Of a stretch of 64,000 nucleotides of DNA, positions 1 to 6,405 are shown piece by piece. The stretch is from Nonomuraea helvata. GTDB taxonomy: Bacteria > Actinomycetota > Actinomycetes > Streptosporangiales > Streptosporangiaceae. The DNA lies in NCBI RefSeq assembly GCF_039535785.1, contig NZ_BAAAXV010000009.1:1984001-2048000 (forward strand). The letters are read 5' to 3'. The notes beneath the pieces were generated by a model. That model saw only the letters and a list, made by a program, of their open reading frames with translations. It was not told where the DNA came from and ran no database searches. How positions within the stretch are numbered: the stretch's first letter is position 1; each line of letters begins with the position of its first letter. The translations under genes were made by a program, and so were the position numbers.

Positions 1-2
1 CC

Positions 3-269
3 TACAACACGGTCAACAAGTTCGCCCAGGGCATCGCCGACACCTATGCCCTGGGCCTGCTGGCGGAGGCTCCGGGGCTCGGCATCCCCGTCGTCGTGCT
101 CCCCTTCGTCAACAACGCCCTGGCCGCCCGCCGGCCGTTCCTGCGCAGCATCGACCTGCTGCGCGCCGAGGGCGTCGACGTCGTCCTGGGGCCGGGGCAG
201 TTCGCCTCGGACGAGGCCGACGCTGATCGCTTCCCGTGGGCGCGTGCGCTGGCGGAGCTCGATGGTTGA
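3..269 (+). CDS. Flavoprotein (HFCD-type) C-terminal part, 5' end outside window
   Basis: An open frame enters from the left edge and ends at TGA 267-269, giving 88 residues. It reads NTVNKFAQGIADTYALGLL followed by IPVVVLPFVNNALAAR. This resembles the C-terminal half of the flavoprotein family that includes phosphopantothenoylcysteine decarboxylase: an asparagine-rich segment near the flavin, then a strand leading to a PxxNxAL-type motif. The N-terminal Rossmann-like part and the start lie outside the window, so the substrate cannot be judged. The frame has strong GC3 bias and no competing frame. The family assignment rests on the short motifs only. Confidence 0.6.
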   Translation, partial: YNTVNKFAQGIADTYALGLLAEAPGLGIPVVVLPFVNNALAARRPFLRSIDLLRAEGVDVVLGPGQFASDEADADRFPWARALAELDG

Positions 270-324
270 GCCTGACACCGTGTGAGGCTGTATGCCGGGA
301 TGCAGCGACTTCGGGAGGAACATC

Positions 325-1275
325 GTGGCAATGGCGGAACAGGTGGACGAGATCCTGCGTGCGGGCAAGGCTCCGTACTTCCACGGTCTCGTGGTGATGC
401 GGGGCGGAAAGGTGGTCCTCGAGCGGTACGGCTCCGGGCCTGACTACCGGCTGGGCGACTCACTGGGGCACGTCGAGTTCGACCGGGACACGCTGCACGA
501 CCTCAGGTCCGTGTCCAAGAGCGTGGTGGCGCTGCTGTACGGCATCGCGCTCGGCGAGGGCCTGGTGCCGGAGCCGGGGGCGGGGCTGGTGGCCCAGTTC
601 CCGGAATATCAGGACCTGGTGGCGGATCCCGCGCGGGCGCACCTCACCGTCGAGCACGCGCTGACCATGACGCTCGGCCTCGAATGGAACGAGGACGCCC
701 CCTACACCAGCCCCGCCAACAGCGAGCTTGCGATGGAGCAGGCGCCCGACAGGTACCGCTACGTGCTGGAGCGCCCGGTCATCGAGAAGGCGGGGAAGCG
801 CTGGCTCTACTGCGGCGGGGCGAGCGCTCTGCTCGGCGGGATCATCGCGCGCGGCGTGGGGAAGCCGCTGGAGGAGTACGCCGCGACCGCGCTCTTCGCA
901 CCTCTTGGGATCAATGCCGTCGAGTGGTCCAGGGGCGGCCACGGGACGGTGAGCGCGGCGGCCGGGCTGCGGCTGCGGCCGATGGACCTGGCCGCCATCG
1001 GGCAACTGGTGCTCGACGGCGGCCGGGACATCGTGCCCGGTGCGTGGCTCCAGGAGCTGCTGCGGCCCCGGGTGGTGATCGACCAGGGCTTCGAGTACGG
1101 CTACCAGTGGTACGTGAGCACCGGGGAGAGCCGCTGGGCCGGGGCCATCGGGAACGGCGGGCAGCGGCTGCTCGTCCGGGCGGAGGACGAGCTGGTCGTG
1201 GCGGTGACGGCCGGCGAGTACGACCAGGGCCAGGCCAGTGCCGTGGCCGTGCTCGAAGCGGTTCTCGACGCCTGA
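325..1275 (+). CDS. Serine hydrolase (class C beta-lactamase / esterase family)
   Basis: About 316 residues. The active-site motif SVSK (serine nucleophile, lysine base) lies near residues 62-65, after DTLHDLRS. A YCGGAS segment follows where the family has YxN/YxG, and GNGGQ near the C terminus is in the place of the KTG-like box. The enzyme probably cleaves an ester or amide; no signal peptide is visible, so it is likely cytoplasmic. I chose GTG 325 because GGGAGGA at 313-319 sits five bases upstream. ATG 292 would place that ribosome site inside the gene, and ATG 331 is a third option. The family is large, so the substrate is unknown. Confidence 0.85.
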   Translation: MAMAEQVDEILRAGKAPYFHGLVVMRGGKVVLERYGSGPDYRLGDSLGHVEFDRDTLHDLRSVSKSVVALLYGIALGEGLVPEPGAGLVAQFPEYQDLVADPARAHLTVEHALTMTLGLEWNEDAPYTSPANSELAMEQAPDRYRYVLERPVIEKAGKRWLYCGGASALLGGIIARGVGKPLEEYAATALFAPLGINAVEWSRGGHGTVSAAAGLRLRPMDLAAIGQLVLDGGRDIVPGAWLQELLRPRVVIDQGFEYGYQWYVSTGESRWAGAIGNGGQRLLVRAEDELVVAVTAGEYDQGQASAVAVLEAVLDA

Positions 1276-1306
1276 CGCTCAGGGGAGACGCCTGACGCTC
1301 AGGGGA
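1267..1306. repeat. Perfect 20-bp tandem duplication across two convergent stop codons
   Basis: GACGCCTGACGCTCAGGGGA occurs at 1267-1286 and again, without change, at 1287-1306. The first copy contains the TGA of the serine hydrolase. The second copy contains the TGA (complement of 1299-1301) of the converging quinone reductase. Either gene would read nearly the same product with one copy. It looks like a recent slippage event in a convergent junction. Confidence 0.9.
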
Positions 1307-2252
1307 GGAGCAGGATGCGCCCAGTGATCGCGCGGCTCTCCAGGAGGCGGTGGGCCTCCGCCGCCTCCTCCAGCGGCAGCGTACGGTCGACGTAGGCTCT
1401 GCTCGTCCCGGCGACGAGCCGGTTGAGCAGCGCCGGGAGGTGCGTCGTGAACACTTCCCCGGCCCACCCGGGCCCGCTGCAGGCGGTCACCGTCACCCCG
1501 CGTTCCATCAGATCGGCGGCCGAGATGGCGGCGGGCTCCCCGCTCAGCAGCCCGTAGTAGAGCATCCGGCCGGTGCCCGGGGTGAGGTGGTCGAGCACCC
1601 GCCTGGCCACCGTGCCGCCGACGGATTCGAAGACCACGTCCACGTCCGGCAGCTCGCCGGGCCAGTCGGGCGAGCCGTGGTCGATCACCAGGTCCGCGCC
1701 CATGCGAGCGGCCCGGTCCCGCTTGGCGGCCGAGCCGGCGGTGGCGATCACCCGGCCGGCCCCGAACTCCTCGGCGTGCTCCACGAGGTAGGTGCCCACC
1801 GAGCTGGCGCCCGCCTCCACCAGCACGGTCTCGCCGCCCTCGAGGCGCGCCTTGTGCAGCAGGGCGAGGGCTATCGCGCCGGGCGCCGCCGCGGCGAGCG
1901 CGTCCACCGGGCTCAGGCCGTCCGGCACCGCGACCGTCATGGCGGCCGGGAGCAGGGCGTACTCGGCGTACGAGCCGAGCCCGCCGGTCACTCCCACGAC
2001 CGTGCTGCCGAGCAGCTTGGCGTCCACCCCCTCTCCCACCTCGACCACCTCGCCGGCCGCCTCCGCGCCGATCACGGCAGGCAGCGGCAGCGGGAACGGC
2101 AGTGTGCCCGCCCGGATCTGCGTCTCGGCGTAGCTGACGCCGACGGCCTGCGTGCGGACGAGGACCTGGCCCTCGCCGGGCGTCGGGCGCGGCACGTCGG
2201 CCACTTCGAGCCGCTCCGGGCCGCCCTTCTCGGACAGGACGATTGCGCGCAT
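1299..2252 (-). CDS. NADPH:quinone reductase-like medium-chain dehydrogenase
   Basis: 317 residues from ATG 2252, which has GGAGA five bases upstream. The longer frame to 2300 would run through the operator. The N-terminal GroES-like fold (MRAIVLSEKGGPERLEV, then VRTQAVGVSYAETQIRAG) and the Rossmann segment ETVLVEAGASSVGTYLVEHA are typical of the zinc-independent quinone-oxidoreductase branch of the MDR superfamily; no zinc-ligand cysteines are seen. It probably reduces quinones or enones with NADPH in the cytoplasm. It is divergent from a TetR regulator whose operator covers the shared promoter, so induction by an electrophile or quinone is a reasonable inference. Confidence 0.88.
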   Translation of the reverse strand: MRAIVLSEKGGPERLEVADVPRPTPGEGQVLVRTQAVGVSYAETQIRAGTLPFPLPLPAVIGAEAAGEVVEVGEGVDAKLLGSTVVGVTGGLGSYAEYALLPAAMTVAVPDGLSPVDALAAAAPGAIALALLHKARLEGGETVLVEAGASSVGTYLVEHAEEFGAGRVIATAGSAAKRDRAARMGADLVIDHGSPDWPGELPDVDVVFESVGGTVARRVLDHLTPGTGRMLYYGLLSGEPAAISAADLMERGVTVTACSGPGWAGEVFTTHLPALLNRLVAGTSRAYVDRTLPLEEAAEAHRLLESRAITGRILLLP

Positions 2253-2276
2253 ATTTCTCCCCAAAATCTGAACCGA

Positions 2277-2315
2277 TGGTCCAGTTAATATATGGACCAC
2301 TGGTCAAGTTTGTCC
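2277..2315. promoter_or_regulatory. TetR-type operator cluster in divergent promoter
   Basis: TGGTCCA (2277-2283) and TGGACCA (2293-2299) form a perfect 7-bp inverted repeat with a 9-base AT-rich spacer. GACCA-C-TGGTC (2295-2305) is a further perfect palindrome, followed by a degenerate TGGTCAAGTTTGTCCA. The cluster lies between the divergent quinone reductase and TetR genes and covers the ATG at 2292. It is the likely binding site of the adjacent TetR protein. Confidence 0.7.
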
Positions 2316-2930
2316 ATGGGAAAGAATGCCCGGATGGAACGTCGAGAGCGGGCCGACGCCGCGCGCAACAGGCAGGCCATCCTGCGGGCGGCCGAGGAGC
2401 TGCTGCGGCGGCACCCGCCCGAGCAGGTCTCCGTCGAACGGGTCGCGGCCGCCGCCGGCGTGGGCAAGGGGACGGTCTTCCACCGGTTCAGGAGTCGTAC
2501 AGGGCTCATGCTCGAGCTGATGAGCGAGCGGGCGCGCGACTTCGAGCAGGCCTTCACCGAGGGACCGCCGCCCCTGGGCCCGGGCGCGGAGCCGGCCGTG
2601 CGGCTGGTCGCGTTCTTCGCGTCGGTGGCGGAGCTGGCGGCGCGCAACGGAAACCTCCTGAGCGCCATCGAGCACGCCATGGTCACCAGGAAGAGCCATG
2701 GCGAGCAGCCCAGGGAGGCCAACCCGGTCTACCTGGCCTGGCACCGGCACGTGTCGGGGCTGATCGCCGAGGAACGGCCCGACGTGGACGCCGAGCAGAT
2801 CGCCCACATGCTGCTCGGCACCCTGCACATGGAGCCGATCGCCACCCAGTTGCGGGCCGGGGAGCACGAGCGGCTGGCCGCCGCCTTCGCCGACCTGGTC
2901 GACGGGCTGCTCAGAGGGGGAGGTGGGTGA
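2316..2930 (+). CDS. TetR family transcriptional regulator
   Basis: About 204 residues. The N-terminal helix-turn-helix is clear: ARNRQAILRAAEELL, then VSVERVAAAAGVGKGTVFHRF, a typical TetR recognition helix. The C-terminal part is helical and ligand-binding. Starts are possible at 2292, 2316 and 2334. The 2292 ATG lies inside the palindromic operator, so I prefer 2316 or 2334; GGGAAAGA at 2318-2325 would serve 2334. The gene is divergent from the quinone reductase and probably represses both itself and that gene. Its last 20 bases overlap the converging LysR gene. Confidence 0.88.
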   Translation: MGKNARMERRERADAARNRQAILRAAEELLRRHPPEQVSVERVAAAAGVGKGTVFHRFRSRTGLMLELMSERARDFEQAFTEGPPPLGPGAEPAVRLVAFFASVAELAARNGNLLSAIEHAMVTRKSHGEQPREANPVYLAWHRHVSGLIAEERPDVDAEQIAHMLLGTLHMEPIATQLRAGEHERLAAAFADLVDGLLRGGGG

Positions 2931-3780
2931 TCGCCGCGTGGAAGGCGGCGATGGCCGCCCTGATCGCCGGGTGCTCGCCGTTCCCCCGCCTGAACGCCGC
3001 CAGTGTGCGGCGGCTCAACGGCAGGCGCGTGAGCGTGACGCCCTCGGGTGGGGCGATCGCCGCCAGATGGGGTACGAGCGCGACCCCCTGACCGGCGGCG
3101 ACGAAGGCGAGCACGGTGTCGAAGTCGTCGATGTGGTGCCGTACGAGCGGCTCGAACCCGGCCGCCTGGCACGCCCTGATCGCCATGGTGTGGCAGAGGG
3201 TGCCCGGTCTGTCGGTGATCCACGCGTCGGCGCGGGCGTCGGCGATCGAGGCCCGGTCGGTGAGGTACATCGGCTCGCTGAACAGCGGCTCCGTCTCGAT
3301 GGACGCGTCGGTCACCGGCGGCACGAAGTCGTACTCGTGCACGAGCGCCACGTCCAGCTCTCCCGCCCGCAGCGCGGCCGAGACATGGGCGGGGTCGATC
3401 TCGGAGACCATCGGCACCAGTCCGGGATGCGCGCCGGTCAGGCCGACGAGGGCCGGGGGCAGGAGCACGCGGGTCGCCGTGGGGAACGCGCCGATCCGCA
3501 GCGGCCCCGAGGGCCCGCCGCGCGCGGCGGCGAGCGCCGCCGACGCGCGTTCGAGCTGCTCCAGCACGGCGTGCGCGTGCTCGACCAGAAGGTGGCCCGC
3601 GGGCGTCAACGTCACCGTACGGCCCGTGCGCTCGAGCAGCGGCACGCCCGCCTCCCGCTCCAGAGCGCTGAGCTGCTGCGAGACCGCCGAAGGCGTGAAC
3701 GTGGCCGCCTCGGCGACGGCGGCGATGGTGCCGCGCCTGGCGAGTTCGCGGAGGAGGTGGAGCTTGCGCGGGTCGAGCAT
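2911..3780 (-). CDS. LysR family transcriptional regulator
   Basis: 289 residues, the usual length for the family. The N-terminal winged helix reads LHLLRELARRGTIAAVAEAATFTPSAVSQQLSALE (residues about 7-41), continuing into RTGRTVTLTPAGHLLVEHA. The remainder is the periplasmic-binding-protein-like effector domain. The start ATG 3780 abuts TTGAGCTTAA at 3784-3793, a partial palindrome that could be a LysR half-site. The gene is divergent from the DapA-like gene, which it probably controls together with itself. The effector cannot be read from sequence. Confidence 0.9.
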   Translation of the reverse strand: MLDPRKLHLLRELARRGTIAAVAEAATFTPSAVSQQLSALEREAGVPLLERTGRTVTLTPAGHLLVEHAHAVLEQLERASAALAAARGGPSGPLRIGAFPTATRVLLPPALVGLTGAHPGLVPMVSEIDPAHVSAALRAGELDVALVHEYDFVPPVTDASIETEPLFSEPMYLTDRASIADARADAWITDRPGTLCHTMAIRACQAAGFEPLVRHHIDDFDTVLAFVAAGQGVALVPHLAAIAPPEGVTLTRLPLSRRTLAAFRRGNGEHPAIRAAIAAFHAAITHLPL

Positions 3781-3851
3781 AAGTTGAGCTTAATCTGAAG
3801 CCAAGATATCCGCGCTGGACCTAACGTATCGGGTCAGGGCAGGCTCGAAGC
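3781..3851. promoter_or_regulatory. Divergent LysR / DapA-like promoter region
   Basis: These 71 bases separate two divergent starts. TTGAGCTTAA (3784-3793) matches its own reverse complement at 8 of 10 positions and fits the T-N11-A style of LysR sites when extended into ATCTGAAG. No strong Shine-Dalgarno precedes the ATG at 3852. The assignment is from position and partial symmetry only. Confidence 0.4.
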
Positions 3852-4730
3852 ATGCTGAGAGGAATCCACGTACCGCTGGTCACCCCGTTCACCCCGTCGG
3901 GAGAGGTGGCCGTGGACGCGATCGAGAAGCTCGCCTTCCACATGCTCGATCAAGGCGCCGCCGGGCTGGTCGCGCTGGGGACCACGGGCGAGGTGGCCGC
4001 GCTCGACCCCGACGAGCGGGCGCGGGTGATCGAGACGTGCGCGCGGGTCTGTGCGGAGCGGCAGGCGCTGCTCACGGTGGGGGTGACGGGGAACGACACG
4101 CGCTCGACGGCCCGGGCGCTGCAGAGCCTGCCCGAGGGGGTCGGCGCCGCGCTGGTGACGGTGCCGTACTTCCTGCGGCCCGGCGAGCGCGGCGTGATCG
4201 CCCACTTCGAGGCGCTGGCGGAGGAGTCGCCGGTGCCGCTGGTGATCTACCACATCCCGTACCGGACTGGGCAGGCGGTCAGCGGCGCGACGCTCCGGCA
4301 CCTCGGCGCCCACCCGATGATCGCGGGCACCAAGTACGCGGCGGGCGGCATCGACCAGGACGCGGTGGACCTGCTGGGCGACCTGCCCGAGGGGTTCGAG
4401 GTGGTGGGCGGCGACGACGCGTTCATCTCGCCGCTGCTCGCGCTGGGGGCCGCGGGCGGGATCCTCGCCTCCGCGCACCTGGAGACCGCGAGCTTCGTCG
4501 AGCTGGCGGACGCCTGGCAGATGGGCGACGTGACCCGCGCGCGGGCGCTCGGGCACCGGCTGGCCCGGCTCTCCGCGGCGCTCTTCGCCGAGCCCAACCC
4601 CACCGTGATCAAGGGGGTCCTGCACGCCGAGGGCCTGATCCCGACCCCGGACGTGCGGTTGCCGCTGGTTCCAGCCGGCGAGGAGGCGGTTTCACAGGCT
4701 CGCCTGATAGCGGTACATCCAGGCGAGTGA
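3852..4730 (+). CDS. Dihydrodipicolinate synthase (DapA/NAL) family aldolase
   Basis: 292 residues, a full-length TIM barrel of the class I aldolase family that includes DapA and N-acetylneuraminate lyase. The GTTGEVAAL motif (about residues 43-51) binds the pyruvate carboxylate. VIYHIPYRTG carries the conserved tyrosine (near 134), and GTKYA carries the Schiff-base lysine (near 160). It condenses pyruvate with an aldehyde or does the reverse. Because it stands alone beside a LysR gene, away from lysine genes, it is more likely a catabolic paralogue than the housekeeping DapA. Its 3' end overlaps the converging monooxygenase gene by 39 bases. Confidence 0.88.
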   Translation: MLRGIHVPLVTPFTPSGEVAVDAIEKLAFHMLDQGAAGLVALGTTGEVAALDPDERARVIETCARVCAERQALLTVGVTGNDTRSTARALQSLPEGVGAALVTVPYFLRPGERGVIAHFEALAEESPVPLVIYHIPYRTGQAVSGATLRHLGAHPMIAGTKYAAGGIDQDAVDLLGDLPEGFEVVGGDDAFISPLLALGAAGGILASAHLETASFVELADAWQMGDVTRARALGHRLARLSAALFAEPNPTVIKGVLHAEGLIPTPDVRLPLVPAGEEAVSQARLIAVHPGE

Positions 4731-5837
4731 CTCCTGGCTCGCGCTCTTCTTCAGGAAGAGCGGCAGCATCAGATCGCGGAAGACCCGGGCGACCGGGCCC
4801 GCGGCCTTGCTGTTGCTGATCGTCCTCGAGTACGCCACCACCCGCTCCGCCCTGGGTCGCCGCTCGGCCTCGAACCGCTCGAACGCCTCCGTGTGGCTCC
4901 CGCTGTCACGTAGGCACCTGGCCAGGACGACCGCGTCCTCGATGGCCAGCGAGGCGCCCTGGCCGGAGCTGGGGGAGGTGGCGTGCGCGGCGTCCCCGGT
5001 CAGCAGGACCCGGCCGCGGTGCCACACGGGCACGGTCGGCAGGTCGTGGATCGGGAGGGGCGGGTGGATGTCACTGCGCCGGATGAGCTCGGCGGAGAAG
5101 TTCGCGTCGTCCTCGAACGCTCTGACCAGCACCGGCTTCCAGTCCTCCGGGACGTCCCCGAGCCGCCTGGGCACGTTCGCGAACCACCAGGTCTCGCCCG
5201 ACTCGGCCACCGTGTAACCGAAGAACGCGCGCTTGCCGAAGACCATGTTGTACACGCCCGGCTCGCCGGTGAAACCGGCGTCCTTGACGATCCCGCCGCA
5301 GCTGTAGAGGCCGCTGTAGCTGGCGGCGGGGGCCTGCGGGTCGAGGATCGTGCGGGTGCGCGAGTGCACGCCGTCGCAGGCGATCAGCAGGTCGCCCGTC
5401 GCCTCCGTGCCGTCCTCGAACCTGGCCGTCACCCGGTCCGCGCTTTCGTCGTACGAGACCAGGCGCTTGCCGTACGTGACCCGGATGCCGCGCCGGGTGG
5501 CCTCGTCGCGCATGGCCCCGTAGAGGTCGGACCGGAGGACGGTGTGGCTCACCGTGCCGTCGTCGAGCCGCAGCCCGTTGGCCACGTCGCCCAGCCGCTT
5601 GCCAGAGCCGCTCCACATGACCATGCGCGGGGTGGGGATGGCCTGTGACAGGACCTTGTGGTGCGCCCCCAGCACGCGGAGCGCGGCCAGGCCGTTGGAG
5701 GCGACGTTCAGGAACGAGCCCACGTCCTCCGCGCCCTGCCCGTACGCCTCGAAGATCTCGGCGTCCACACCCACCTCGCGCAGGGCCATCGCCGTGACGG
5801 GTCCGGCGATGCCGCAGCCTATGATAAGAGCCTTCAT
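4692..5837 (-). CDS. FAD-dependent monooxygenase (PHBH/TetX-like)
   Basis: 381 residues. The N-terminal dinucleotide fold MKALIIGCGIAGPVTAMAL binds FAD. LLIACDGVHSRTR near residue 150 is the family DG motif, and VLLTGDAAHATSPSSGQGA near residue 285 is the GD motif. The domain set is that of class A flavin monooxygenases, which hydroxylate aromatic or polyketide-like substrates using NAD(P)H and oxygen. No membrane segment is seen. It is transcribed divergently from a MarR gene with a perfect palindrome between them, so it is probably induced by a small aromatic ligand of that regulator. It could also be an antibiotic-modifying enzyme of the TetX type. Confidence 0.9.
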   Translation of the reverse strand: MKALIIGCGIAGPVTAMALREVGVDAEIFEAYGQGAEDVGSFLNVASNGLAALRVLGAHHKVLSQAIPTPRMVMWSGSGKRLGDVANGLRLDDGTVSHTVLRSDLYGAMRDEATRRGIRVTYGKRLVSYDESADRVTARFEDGTEATGDLLIACDGVHSRTRTILDPQAPAASYSGLYSCGGIVKDAGFTGEPGVYNMVFGKRAFFGYTVAESGETWWFANVPRRLGDVPEDWKPVLVRAFEDDANFSAELIRRSDIHPPLPIHDLPTVPVWHRGRVLLTGDAAHATSPSSGQGASLAIEDAVVLARCLRDSGSHTEAFERFEAERRPRAERVVAYSRTISNSKAAGPVARVFRDLMLPLFLKKSASQESLAWMYRYQASL

Positions 5838-5847
5838 GATGATAACC

Positions 5848-5867
5848 TTTCGTTCGGCCGAACGAAA
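5848..5867. promoter_or_regulatory. MarR operator, perfect 20-bp palindrome
   Basis: TTTCGTTCGGCCGAACGAAA is a perfect palindrome, ten bases from the monooxygenase ATG and 20 bases upstream of the MarR ATG. Its size and position match MarR-family operators. Binding here would block both divergent promoters. Confidence 0.85.
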
Positions 5868-5887
5868 TATATGCGGAGGCTTTACCC

Positions 5888-6358
5888 ATGTCCAGAGATA
5901 TTTCGGAGCGTCGAAATAATTTGCTGGAGGCCCTCGCCATGGCGGGGCGCGACAGCAGCAACGCCGCCGTGATGTACCACACCGCCATGGGCGAGCGGCT
6001 GGGGCTCGGCATGACGGAGGAGAAGACGCTCGACCTGCTCCAACGCATGGGGCCGCTGACAGCGGGGGAGATCGGCCAGCATGCGGGGATGGCGCCGGCC
6101 ACCGTCAGCGGGCTGATCGACCGGCTGGAGTCGAAGTGGCTGGTGCGGCGGGTGCGGGACACGCGGGACCGGCGGCGGGTCATCGTGGAGATCAACCATG
6201 AGCGGCTGGCCGGGTTCGGTGAGCTGTTCGAACCGTTCGTGGCGGCGTTGGGGGAGCTGTACGGGCAGTACACGGACGAGGAGCTGGAGCTGATCCTCGA
6301 CTACCTCACCCGCGCCACGGCCCTCCAACGCGCGGCCACCCGTGACCTGACGGCGTAG
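5888..6358 (+). CDS. MarR family transcriptional regulator
   Basis: 156 residues. The winged helix reads LTAGEIGQHAGMAPATVSGLIDRLESKWLV, then RRVRDTRDRRRVIVEI, where the DxRxR wing is the MarR signature. The flanking helices form the dimer interface. ATG 5888 has GGAGG at 5875-5879, eight bases upstream. It is divergent from the FAD monooxygenase and probably represses it and itself. The first codons are unusually AT-rich because a second operator-like repeat lies inside them. Confidence 0.92.
   Translation: MSRDISERRNNLLEALAMAGRDSSNAAVMYHTAMGERLGLGMTEEKTLDLLQRMGPLTAGEIGQHAGMAPATVSGLIDRLESKWLVRRVRDTRDRRRVIVEINHERLAGFGELFEPFVAALGELYGQYTDEELELILDYLTRATALQRAATRDLTA
5900..5917. promoter_or_regulatory. 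Second MarR operator-like repeat inside the MarR coding start
   Basis: ATTTCG (5900-5905) and CGAAAT (5912-5917) form a perfect inverted repeat with a 6-base spacer. The arms match the outer part of the upstream 20-bp palindrome (TTTCG...CGAAA). It falls at codons 5-10 of the MarR gene, where codons such as ATT, CGA and AAT are unusual for this genome. It may be a roadblock or cooperative second site. Confidence 0.55.
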
Positions 6359-6370
6359 ACCGGCACGGCA

Positions 6371-6399
6371 CGGCCCGATGCGCGGGGCGCACCGGGCCG
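6371..6399. terminator. Bidirectional hairpin terminator between MarR and ATPase genes
   Basis: CGGCCCG (6371-6377) pairs with CGGGCCG (6393-6399). After one mismatch, TGCGC pairs with GCGCA around a GGG loop. The stem of 7+5 base pairs sits in the 47-base gap between two convergent stop codons. No T-tract follows, as is common for actinomycete terminators. Confidence 0.7.
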
Positions 6400-6405
6400 G
6401 TGGCC

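Noticed and set aside
3852..4730. Calling this the housekeeping dapA
   Set aside because: The catalytic residues fit, but it is a lone gene with a LysR partner and no lysine genes; a catabolic paralogue is more likely.
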